Positions 17,590 through 24,905 of a stretch of 64,000 nt of DNA are shown here, one piece after another. The notes under the pieces were generated by a model, which did no database searches, was not told the origin of the DNA, and worked only from the letters and a program-made list of their open reading frames with translations. The DNA is from Paenibacillus amylolyticus (GTDB lineage: Bacteria; Bacillota; Bacilli; Paenibacillales; Paenibacillaceae): NCBI RefSeq assembly GCF_003719335.1, contig NZ_RIAS01000023.1:1-64000 (forward strand), given 5' to 3'. Position numbers and translations under genes: made by a program. Numbering within the stretch: position 1 is the first letter of the stretch; every line of letters begins with the position of its first letter.

Positions 17590-18597
17590 ATGAAAGAACA
17601 ATTTCAGGCTTATGTGGTACGTAAGGATGATCAGAAGGGAGTCACAGCAAATATTGAGCAGTTGAAAAAAGAGGACCTTCCTAACGGGGATGTGACCGTA
17701 CAGGTACACTATTCCAGTGTGAATTATAAGGACGGATTAGCCTCTCTTGAAAAAGGAGGCGTCATACGGAATTATCCCATGGTACCTGGAATCGATATGG
17801 CCGGAACGGTAGATGAATCCGTGAGTGGACGTTTTGCACCTGGGGATCGGGTCATTAGTACGGGATTTGAACCCGGAGTCTCCCATTACGGGGGATATAG
17901 TGAGTATGCTCGTCTTCGCAGTGAGTGGTTAGTGCCTCTCCCGCAAGGGCTGAGTGAAAAAGAAGCGATGGCTATCGGAACGGCAGGTTTCACCGCTGGA
18001 CTTTCGGTAGACGCCTTGTTACAAGCGGGGGTAACGCCATTAATGGGCAAAGTGCTAGTTACTGGCGCCACGGGAGGTGTTGGCAGCATGGCGATAGCTA
18101 TCCTTGCAAAGCTTGGTTTTGAAGTAACGGCAAGCACAGGTAAAAAGCAGCAAGAAGAGGAACTGCTTCGCAATTTGGGAGCTTCCGAAGTCATTTCACG
18201 TGAAGAAGCGGATGCCCCAATCAAAGGAGCCATGGGCAAACAGCAATGGGCAGGCATAGTTGATCCAACCGCGGGTCCAGCACTGGCGGAGCGATTGAAG
18301 CAAGTTCAGTATGGCGGGGCTGTTGCTGTCTCCGGTCTAACTGGAGGAAATCAATTTGACTCAACCGTGTTCCCGTTTATTTTACGAGGTATCCAGTTGA
18401 TTGGTATTGATTCAGTGTATTGTCCTATGGAACGCCGAGAACGAATCTGGAACAAGCTGGGCGGTGAATGGAAGCCAGACCGTGCACTTGCGCTGGGGGT
18501 TCAGGAGATTACACTGGAGCAATTGCCGCATACATTAGGGAACATACTGCAGGGCGGTGCAGTTGGGCGTACCGTTGTACGTGTCTCCTCTGAATAA
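17590..18597 (+). CDS. YhdH/AcuI family NADPH-dependent oxidoreductase (acrylyl-CoA reductase-like)
   Basis: This zinc-independent medium-chain dehydrogenase/reductase starts with QAYVVRKDDQKG and has SSVNYKDGLAS, then VPGIDMAGTV, and the Rossmann motif TGATGGVGSMAIAIL near residue 155. These are hallmarks of the YhdH/YhfP/AcuI group, which reduce acrylyl-CoA or quinone-like substrates with NADPH. ATG 17590 is chosen because AAGGAG at 17576-17581 has proper spacing to it, whereas ATG 17581 overlaps the site. Its length of 335 is typical. Confidence 0.9.
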   Translation: MKEQFQAYVVRKDDQKGVTANIEQLKKEDLPNGDVTVQVHYSSVNYKDGLASLEKGGVIRNYPMVPGIDMAGTVDESVSGRFAPGDRVISTGFEPGVSHYGGYSEYARLRSEWLVPLPQGLSEKEAMAIGTAGFTAGLSVDALLQAGVTPLMGKVLVTGATGGVGSMAIAILAKLGFEVTASTGKKQQEEELLRNLGASEVISREEADAPIKGAMGKQQWAGIVDPTAGPALAERLKQVQYGGAVAVSGLTGGNQFDSTVFPFILRGIQLIGIDSVYCPMERRERIWNKLGGEWKPDRALALGVQEITLEQLPHTLGNILQGGAVGRTVVRVSSE

Positions 18598-18690
18598 GAA
18601 TTACTTGGAATAAAATGTGTATTTCCTAGACATGCTAATTTTACCTGAAAGAGTCACTGTTACCGTGGCTCATGGAAAGGAAGGATAGGC

Positions 18691-19254
18691 ATGTTGTTAA
18701 AGGAGAAAAAAACGAAACTTATAGGGCAAAATGTAAAACGCTTTTTAATGTTAAGTGGCGTGGTATTCCTGAGTGTCGTATCCCTAGTAGCTTGCACATC
18801 TTCATCTATTGAACAGGAACGTAAGCTCTATACAGGGGAAGCAACAACGGAAGGGAATTTCAGAGCCAAGCAACAAGGTCACGGGTTAAATGGTGCTTTG
18901 GCGAAAGAAATGGCAACTCGCTTTGCAGCCAAACATATTAAGCTGATGAACAATATGTTTGAGGAGGATGGTGATGGTGGTATGTCATATATGTATTTAT
19001 TAAACGGTAGTGCAAGACATATCGTAAAAGTACACATTTACCGTGATGCGAAGATTCGTGCAGCACAAATGGAAGAAATGTATGGAGAACCTAAAGAGAA
19101 TGCGGTTCTGGAGAATGTAATGGGCAGAACGACGATCCGCAGCAAAGGTCATGTATCATTGGTTTATACGGCTTCAGGTGGAGAGAAAGATGTGTATGCA
19201 CGGGACGTCCTGCAAGTATTTGAACAGGTGTTGCAACAAATAAAAGAGCAGTGA
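18691..19254 (+). CDS. Putative lipoprotein of unknown function
   Basis: The N-terminus is a lipoprotein signal peptide: positively charged residues 4-17, a hydrophobic core (FLMLSGVVFLSVVSL) and a lipobox LVAC with the modified cysteine at about residue 35. The mature part, 150 residues, is hydrophilic, with no family recognised; KMATRF-like helices and the late VSLVYTASGG strand suggest a small alpha/beta domain. AAGGAAGGAT precedes the ATG. It ends just before a terminator shared with moaB on the other strand. Confidence 0.75.
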   Translation: MLLKEKKTKLIGQNVKRFLMLSGVVFLSVVSLVACTSSSIEQERKLYTGEATTEGNFRAKQQGHGLNGALAKEMATRFAAKHIKLMNNMFEEDGDGGMSYMYLLNGSARHIVKVHIYRDAKIRAAQMEEMYGEPKENAVLENVMGRTTIRSKGHVSLVYTASGGEKDVYARDVLQVFEQVLQQIKEQ

Positions 19255-19277
19255 CATACATGCTGTTCAAGTGGAAA

Positions 19278-19310
19278 AAACAACCCGTCTGATGATTCAG
19301 ACGGGTTTAT
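19278..19310. terminator. Bidirectional terminator between the lipoprotein gene and moaB
   Basis: AACCCGTCTGA pairs with TCAGACGGGTT, with A-rich and T-rich flanks on the two sides. It lies between the converging 3' ends of the lipoprotein gene and moaB and overlaps the last codons of moaB. Confidence 0.8.
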
Positions 19311-19815
19311 ATATTTCGCGCATCACATGGCGCAGTTCAGGCAAAATAATGCGTTCCATGGCAAGTTTAACGGCCCCGCGAGAGCCTGGCATTGAAAATA
19401 CAGCTGTACGTCCGATGGTTCCGGCAACCGCACGGCTGAGAATAGCTGCTGAACCAATATCTTCGGTATAACTTAGGTAACGGAATATTTCACCAAAGCC
19501 TGGCAGCTCTTTGTCCAGAAGGGAAGAGACAGCTTCATATGTAGTATCCCTTGGAGCAATACCGGTACCTCCGCTTAACAGTACGGCTTCGATATCATCC
19601 CTTACAACGGCATCTTGAAGAATCGTCTGAATCTGTTCTGTCTCGTCAGGTGTAATGATATACTCCACAACCTGATAGCCAGACTGGTGCAACAACTCAT
19701 GCATAAGTTGACCGCTCGTATCGGTTTCTTTGGTACGTGTGTCCGAAACGGTAACAACCATGCAGGCGACCGTTTGTGGAGCTTCCTGACGGTGCTGTTC
19801 AACTGAATTGGTCAT
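19297..19815 (-). CDS. moaB: Molybdenum cofactor biosynthesis protein B (MoaB/MogA family)
   Basis: The MoCF-domain protein (172 residues) contains CMVVTVSDTRT, then LSGGTGIAPRDTTYEAV and FSMPGSRGAVKLAME, the standard MoaB/Mog signature. It adenylylates molybdopterin or binds it during molybdenum cofactor synthesis. The start at 19815 follows a strong GAGGAGG site; an upstream ATG would give five extra unconserved residues. No other Mo-cofactor gene lies nearby. It faces the COG0523 GTPase gene across a divergent intergenic region. Confidence 0.93.
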   Translation of the reverse strand: MTNSVEQHRQEAPQTVACMVVTVSDTRTKETDTSGQLMHELLHQSGYQVVEYIITPDETEQIQTILQDAVVRDDIEAVLLSGGTGIAPRDTTYEAVSSLLDKELPGFGEIFRYLSYTEDIGSAAILSRAVAGTIGRTAVFSMPGSRGAVKLAMERIILPELRHVMREIYKPV

Positions 19816-19982
19816 TGAAATCCTCCTCAAATAAACATGTCCTCATAGCATAGAACATTCATGTAAATCCGGCAATGAAGTTTTTGTTAACAGAACAGGC
19901 GTATTGCACAACATTTGAAGGATGGTGTACACTCGCTTAATAGAGTCAGACTAAGGGTAGGTATGGGCAGAGAGGTGTGTAA

Positions 19983-21083
19983 ATGATGAGTATCACGAAT
20001 GAACAAAAACCAAGTATTCCTGTATATATTTTGTCCGGTTTTTTGGGAAGCGGTAAAACAACATTGCTTGTAAAGCTCATAGAACACTGGAAACAGCAGG
20101 GTCTGCGTCCAGCCGTGGTGATGAATGAACTGGGTGAAGTGAATCTGGATGGTCAGATCGTAGATGAGGAAGTACCCATGGCAGAAATGTTGGGCGGATG
20201 TATCTGCTGCACTGTACGAGGAGATCTTGGACTTCAGCTGGCAGACCTCATTCAAGAAGAGTCACCCGATGTTATCGTAATCGAAGCAACGGGTGCAGCG
20301 AATCCGATGGAAATTTTGGATGCGGTGACGGAAACTTCTCTCTATATGCGTTTGGAGCTGAAAAGTTTGATCACCGTAGTGGATGCAGCTCATCTGTCAG
20401 GTCTGTACCAGGAGCAAAAAGGAAAAACCTTCAAATTGATGCAAGAACAGATTCGTTGCGCTTCGGTGTTACTTTTGAATAAAACCGATCGGGTTCAAGC
20501 GCAACAATTGCAGGACTTGGAAAAGCTTCTGAATAGATGGAATGGCTTTGCCCCCGTTATTCCAACGGTCAAATGTGAAGTGTCTATGGAACTATTGCTA
20601 CATAGTGGTGCCGACGTCCACATTCACCAATCCCATATAGCAGGCGATGGGTCGAAAAATGCAGGAGAGACTCATGTGCATACAGAAGCATGCCGTGCTC
20701 ATGGATGCAATCATGGACATGATCACACGGATCAACGTGACAGCAACCATTCAAGCAACCACGACGAGCATTCTGTCAAGTCACATACATCACATGAACA
20801 TGTCATGGTATATACACATTATTTCAGTCAACCTGTGAACAGCGAAGCATTCGAACAGTTTGTGATTAACTTGCCGCGTGACGTATATCGGGCAAAGGGA
20901 ATCCTTTCATTTAGCGATACTGCAAGCCGGTTCTGGTTTCAGTATGCTTATCGTGAGTCGGATTACATGAAGATCACACCTCAAGGAGATGTGCCGAATG
21001 TAGCTGTGTTTATCGGTGAGCATTTTGATCAGACTGCCATCCGCGAACAATTGCTGGAATTGGAAGCGGTAAAACAAGACTAG
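19983..21083 (+). CDS. COG0523 (CobW/ZNG1-like) metal-chaperone GTPase with His-rich loop
   Basis: The G3E-family GTPase has Walker A GFLGSGKTTLL near residue 20, the metal-binding CICC motif in GGCICCTVRGDL near residue 77, and the NKTD guanine motif near residue 158. A histidine-rich linker (about residues 225-275, with HGHDHTDQ and the SHEHVMVYTH end) joins the G domain to the CobW C-terminal domain. Such proteins deliver zinc or cobalt to client enzymes under metal shortage. Two adjacent ATGs (19983, 19986) follow AGAGAGGTG. A copper-binding helical protein is encoded immediately downstream. Confidence 0.93.
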   Translation: MMSITNEQKPSIPVYILSGFLGSGKTTLLVKLIEHWKQQGLRPAVVMNELGEVNLDGQIVDEEVPMAEMLGGCICCTVRGDLGLQLADLIQEESPDVIVIEATGAANPMEILDAVTETSLYMRLELKSLITVVDAAHLSGLYQEQKGKTFKLMQEQIRCASVLLLNKTDRVQAQQLQDLEKLLNRWNGFAPVIPTVKCEVSMELLLHSGADVHIHQSHIAGDGSKNAGETHVHTEACRAHGCNHGHDHTDQRDSNHSSNHDEHSVKSHTSHEHVMVYTHYFSQPVNSEAFEQFVINLPRDVYRAKGILSFSDTASRFWFQYAYRESDYMKITPQGDVPNVAVFIGEHFDQTAIREQLLELEAVKQD

Positions 21084-21094
21084 GTTAATGGTTC

Positions 21095-21153
21095 AAAGTT
21101 CCTCCCGGGTGGGTATTAAGAAGCATAGCAAACTTTGCCTGGGAGGTAACTTT
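21095..21153 (+). promoter_or_regulatory. Hairpin sequestering the ribosome binding site of the copper-binding protein gene
   Basis: AAAGTT-CCTCCC-(G)GG at 21095-21108 pairs with CC(T)-GGGAGG-T-AACTTT at 21138-21153. The GGGAGG strand is the ribosome binding site of the gene starting at 21156. The 29-base loop contains another AACTTT (21131-21136) that could pair with the same AAAGTT. It could also partly terminate the upstream transcript, but no T-run follows. Confidence 0.6.
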
Positions 21154-21155
21154 AA

Positions 21156-21494
21156 ATGACACAACAACAATACCAACAATGTATCGATGCTTGCCTGGAG
21201 TGCATGAATGCTTGCAATGTATGTTACATATCGAGTTTGAAAGAATACGATTTGGCGATGCTTCGTGACTGTATCCGTCTGAACCGGGAATGTGCTGATA
21301 TATGTGCATTTGCAGCGCAAGCGATGACACGTGGAAGTGATTTCATCGGTGAAATCTGTGAACTGTGTGTCAAAGCATGTGAAGCCTGCGCAGCAGAATG
21401 CGGGAAACATGAACATGATCATTGTCAGGCCTGCGCTGAAGCTTGCCGTAGATGTGCTGAGGCTTGCCGTTTAATGGCTGCGGTTGCTAAATGA
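21156..21494 (+). CDS. Csp-type four-helix-bundle copper-binding protein (DUF326)
   Basis: The 112-residue protein is packed with CxxxC and CxxC pairs along four predicted helices: CIDACLECMNACNVC, then CIRLNRECADIC, ELCVKACEACAAEC and the CQACAEACRRCAEACR end. This is the pattern of cytosolic copper storage proteins (Csp3) and the DUF326 family, in which thiols line the bundle core and bind many Cu(I) ions. No signal peptide is present, so it acts in the cytoplasm. Its ribosome binding site is in a stable hairpin, suggesting conditional translation. Confidence 0.92.
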   Translation: MTQQQYQQCIDACLECMNACNVCYISSLKEYDLAMLRDCIRLNRECADICAFAAQAMTRGSDFIGEICELCVKACEACAAECGKHEHDHCQACAEACRRCAEACRLMAAVAK

Positions 21495-21569
21495 TCTTTA
21501 GTATCACTTTCAAATAACGGGGTTGCTAATCCATACCAGGATATGTATAATGATTTGAAATGATCGAAA

Positions 21570-21886
21570 CAGCAATATCCGTGATCGGGAGAGTAGCTCA
21601 GATTCAACCATGGCAGCGAGCCGGGACAGGTGTAAGCCGGTATGTGATGAACTGTGTGAAGCGCACCCGTGAGATGGTTATCCGAAGTCATATATAGGCG
21701 CCATTTGGAGTTCGTTGTATATGAATTTGAGGGTAATCCGGCATGCAACCGTTATTTGCACCGAGCGGATCGGTTTTACTTGACTTGCAGCTTGCTGTAA
21801 TGCAGGTGACTGTTCACTTAGAGTGGTACCGCGGGAACTGTAAACACAGCTCTCGTCTCTTATTTGAAGAGACGAGAGCTTTTTTG
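21570..21886 (+). promoter_or_regulatory. T-box riboswitch controlling argS
   Basis: Stem I opens near 21570 and closes with AACCAT (21606-21611) pairing ATGGTT (21674-21679). The conserved T-box TGGTACCGCG is at 21824-21833. The terminator pairs AGCTCTCGTCTCT (21848-21860) with 21868-21880 and ends in six T residues. A candidate specifier CGC (Arg), followed by A, is at 21662-21664. Uncharged arginyl-tRNA would favour the antiterminator and argS expression. Confidence 0.92.
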
Positions 21887-21929
21887 CGTTTATTTTAGGC
21901 ATATTTCATGCAGAGAAGGAGTGTTGGAT

Positions 21930-23705
21930 GTGTTATTGAAACAGGCTGCAACTCAGATTGCCCCGTTAACCGGGCTTACACCAGAAGAAGTATTGAGATT
22001 ATTGGAAGTTCCACCGCAAGAGGAAATGGGAGATGTTGCATTTCCGTGCTTTACGCTAGCCAAGTCGCTACGAAAGGCACCGGTCGTTATTGCTGGAGAA
22101 ATTGCCGTTGCATTACAGACTGAGGGTATGGATGCTACAGCTGCGGGTCCTTATGTGAACATTCGTTTTGACCGGAATGTTCTGGCGCCCCAATTGCTCG
22201 AGGAATTGGGTAGTGAGACATTTGGTAAACTGCAGCTCGGGCAAGGAGCGCGTGTTGTCATTGATATGTCCTCGCCTAACATTGCGAAACCGTTTGGCAT
22301 TGGGCATTTGCGTTCGACGGTTATTGGTGCAGCATTGTATCGTTTATATAACGAAGCGGGTTATACCTCAGTAAGTGTGAATCACCTAGGGGACTGGGGA
22401 ACCCAGTTTGGCAAGCAAATCACGGCATATAAGCGGTGGGGAAATGAAGAGACACTACAAGCGGATCCGATTCGTAATTCTCTCGAACTATATGTTCGTT
22501 TTCATGATGAAGCAGAGAAAGATCCTTCTCTAGAAACCGAAGCACGGGAATGGTTTCGTAAGCTGGAGCAGGGGGATGAAGAAGCGCAACGTTTATGGAC
22601 CTTCTTCGTAAACGTGAGTATGCAGGAGTTCAACCGGATGTATGAACGCTTGAATGTGGATTTTGACCATACGCTGGGTGAGAGCTTTTATAATGACAAG
22701 ATGGGTGCAGTTGTGGAGGAACTTCGAGCCAAAGGACTGCTGGAGGAAAGTGACGGTGCGCTCGTTGTACGGCTAGATGAAGAGAACATGCCACCATGTC
22801 TGATTATTAAAAAAGATGGAACCACGATCTACCCAACCCGGGATTTGGCAACGGCAATCTATCGTCATGATGTGATGCAGGCAGATAAGTTGTTGTACGT
22901 TGTGGGTGGGGAGCAAAAGCTTCACTTCCGTCAAGTGTTTACGGTATTGTCCAAGATGGGGTATGACTGGGCAGACCATTGTGAGCACATTCCGTTTGGT
23001 CTGATGCGTTTCGAGGGACGGAAGATGTCCACACGCCGGGGAAAGGTGGTTTTTTTACAGGAAGTACTGGATGAAGCCGTCGCTCGTGCCTTGCAAATTA
23101 TTCAGGAAAAAAATCCGAATCTGGAGCAGGCTGAGCAGGTAGCCGAAGCCGTTGGTGTAGGGGCGATTATTTTTGGTGATCTGCGCAACAACCGCATGAA
23201 CGACATTGATTTTTCGCTGGAGGACGCGGTAAGTTTTGAAGGGGAGACTGGCCCTTATGTGCAATATACTCATGCCCGTATTCAAAGCGTGCTTGCCAAA
23301 GCCGCTAATGTGTCACATGATGAACAGGAAATGGATTTGGACACGAATGGCTCTATTGCGGAGAGCACAGAAGCGAGTGCTGAGGTTGGAGAAACACACT
23401 TGGAGAAGGATCGGATGAATAACCTTCCGGTGGCTATTATCGGCGATACTTCTTGGGCGTTGCTGAAATTGCTTAGTGACTATCCGTCTTATCTGGAAAA
23501 AGCAGTGCTTCGCAACGAACCATCGGTGATTGCTAAATACACGATAGACGTTGCCCAAGCCTTTAACCGGTTTTATCATGCTGAACGGATTGCGGATGCG
23601 CCGTCAGGTGTCAAAGCTTTTCGGGTGAAATTGGCCGAGCACACCGCCAAACGTCTGGCTTACAACTTGTCTTTATTGGGCGTACGGGCTCCCGAGCGGA
23701 TGTGA
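21930..23705 (+). CDS. argS: Arginyl-tRNA synthetase
   Basis: ArgS charges tRNA-Arg. The class I signature SPNIAKPFGIGHLRST (HIGH equivalent GHLR) is near residue 113, and the KMSKS equivalent GRKMSTRRG is near residue 363. The N-terminal Add1 domain (EEMGDVAFPCFTLAK) and the C-terminal anticodon-binding DALR domain (FNRFYHAERI) are both present. GTG 21930 was chosen since GAAGGAG lies eight bases upstream. A 40-residue polar insert near 465-505 (with EQEMDLDTNG and EVGETHLEKD) is unusual. Length 591. Controlled by the T-box leader. Confidence 0.97.
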   Translation: MLLKQAATQIAPLTGLTPEEVLRLLEVPPQEEMGDVAFPCFTLAKSLRKAPVVIAGEIAVALQTEGMDATAAGPYVNIRFDRNVLAPQLLEELGSETFGKLQLGQGARVVIDMSSPNIAKPFGIGHLRSTVIGAALYRLYNEAGYTSVSVNHLGDWGTQFGKQITAYKRWGNEETLQADPIRNSLELYVRFHDEAEKDPSLETEAREWFRKLEQGDEEAQRLWTFFVNVSMQEFNRMYERLNVDFDHTLGESFYNDKMGAVVEELRAKGLLEESDGALVVRLDEENMPPCLIIKKDGTTIYPTRDLATAIYRHDVMQADKLLYVVGGEQKLHFRQVFTVLSKMGYDWADHCEHIPFGLMRFEGRKMSTRRGKVVFLQEVLDEAVARALQIIQEKNPNLEQAEQVAEAVGVGAIIFGDLRNNRMNDIDFSLEDAVSFEGETGPYVQYTHARIQSVLAKAANVSHDEQEMDLDTNGSIAESTEASAEVGETHLEKDRMNNLPVAIIGDTSWALLKLLSDYPSYLEKAVLRNEPSVIAKYTIDVAQAFNRFYHAERIADAPSGVKAFRVKLAEHTAKRLAYNLSLLGVRAPERM

Positions 23706-23846
23706 TCTAAGTTCAGATTACGAAAACAGGAGGGAATCCGAAGTTAGGCGCTGGCTTTTCCGGCAACTTGAATGTTGTTTGCAGTTTGGTTACGATAGAG
23801 ACATAATAAACAGCCAAGGTGCACGGATGGAAAGGAGCGCTCGCAT

Positions 23847-24392
23847 ATGCATAACACGAATTTCCAGGATGATTTCATGCTGGACAGCGAACACTCCAAA
23901 GAATTGTTTGCCTATTACGGCTTGGCCGTATATTATGGACAGGCGCTGGAACAGCAACTGGTTAATCTTATTTTGCTAACTAAAATGTCACAAGGCAAGG
24001 TAGTAACTGAGGAGGAACTGGAGGAGCTGTACGAGCGGAAAATGAGTAGTTCACTGGGGCAACTTATTCATGAGGCACGCCATCATTTTACGTTTTCCGA
24101 AGAAGAAACAAGCAGTCTGAATGAATTATGGCAACAGCGAAATCGGATCGTGCATCATTATTTCAAAGAGCGCATTCATGAAACTTTCAGTCCGGAAGGT
24201 CGGACACGTATGATTAAGGAATTGCATGATTTTAAAGAACGTGCACAGGAACTGGAGCTCATACTCCAGCAATATATAAGTGCCTGGATCGCAGCATTGG
24301 GATTAAAGGATGAGTCTGCGGCAGCATGGGCTGCTTTGGAACGAATGCATGCCGCGAGGTTTCAGGAACGTGGTCCAGATGAGGAGTCATGA
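23847..24392 (+). CDS. Conserved hypothetical protein with HEPN-like RNRIVHHYF motif
   Basis: This 181-residue, helix-rich, cytosolic protein is not recognised as a named family. In its middle, ELWQQRNRIVHHYFKE (about residues 92-107) fits the R-x4-H signature of HEPN domains, many of which are RNases or nucleic-acid-binding proteins. The N-terminal helix with YYGLAVYYGQALEQQL and a charged C-terminal helix fit a HEPN bundle. GAAAGGAGCG before ATG 23847 is a good ribosome binding site. No partner nucleotidyltransferase gene lies beside it. Confidence 0.65.
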   Translation: MHNTNFQDDFMLDSEHSKELFAYYGLAVYYGQALEQQLVNLILLTKMSQGKVVTEEELEELYERKMSSSLGQLIHEARHHFTFSEEETSSLNELWQQRNRIVHHYFKERIHETFSPEGRTRMIKELHDFKERAQELELILQQYISAWIAALGLKDESAAAWAALERMHAARFQERGPDEES

Positions 24393-24773
24393 GTGCCAAA
24401 CATTCAAGCAGAACGCAGCTATAAAGGTATTACAAAACGCAGTGTAGTTATGGGGATGGCATTGCTGTTCTTATTTGTTCTCATCTGGGCAGGGATCACA
24501 GCTGCAAGCATCCTCTCTTAGATGCATGAAAGTTCACCAAGAGCATCTGATGCAGCGATTGTGTTGGGTGCAGCGGTGCAAGGACAAATCCCTTCGCCGG
24601 TATTTCGTGAACGAATTGAACAAGCGATAAGGTTATATAAGGTAGGCACGGTACGTAACCTCATTTTTACAGGTGGCTCCAGTTGTCCGAGAAATAATCA
24701 TGTATATGGGATATACACTGAGGGGTTGGACTTAAGCGGCAAACTTGAAGGTGAAGAACCAACCTATAATTAA
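24393..24773 (+). pseudogene. Broken DUF218/YdcF-like membrane protein gene
   Basis: From GTG 24393 a charged start and one transmembrane helix (GMALLFLFVLIWAG) run into an in-frame TAG at 24519-24521. The frame then reopens as DAAIVLGAAVQGQIP and RIEQAIRLYKVG, then NLIFTGG, which is the start of a DUF218 (SanA/YdcF) domain. The remaining 100 or so DUF218 residues are missing: after TGG the text is unrelated and stops at 24773. One nonsense change plus a 3' deletion therefore inactivate it. Confidence 0.75.
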
Positions 24774-24780
24774 TAAATAA

Positions 24781-24832
24781 TAAAACCCGCGCTGACAGTA
24801 ACCGGAAGGCTGCTGTACAGAACGGGTTTTAT
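24781..24832. terminator. Bidirectional terminator between the pseudogene and bmrD
   Basis: AAAACCCG at the left pairs with CGGGTTTT at the right with an inner CTGACAG/CTGTACAG-type stem. A- and T-runs on both sides allow function on both strands. Confidence 0.7.
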
Positions 24833-24905
24833 GTGTTGCTGTAAGACGTGTTGTATGTCTTTGCTAACGAACATAATCTGTTCCGTGATATGCAAGGTAA
24901 GAAGC

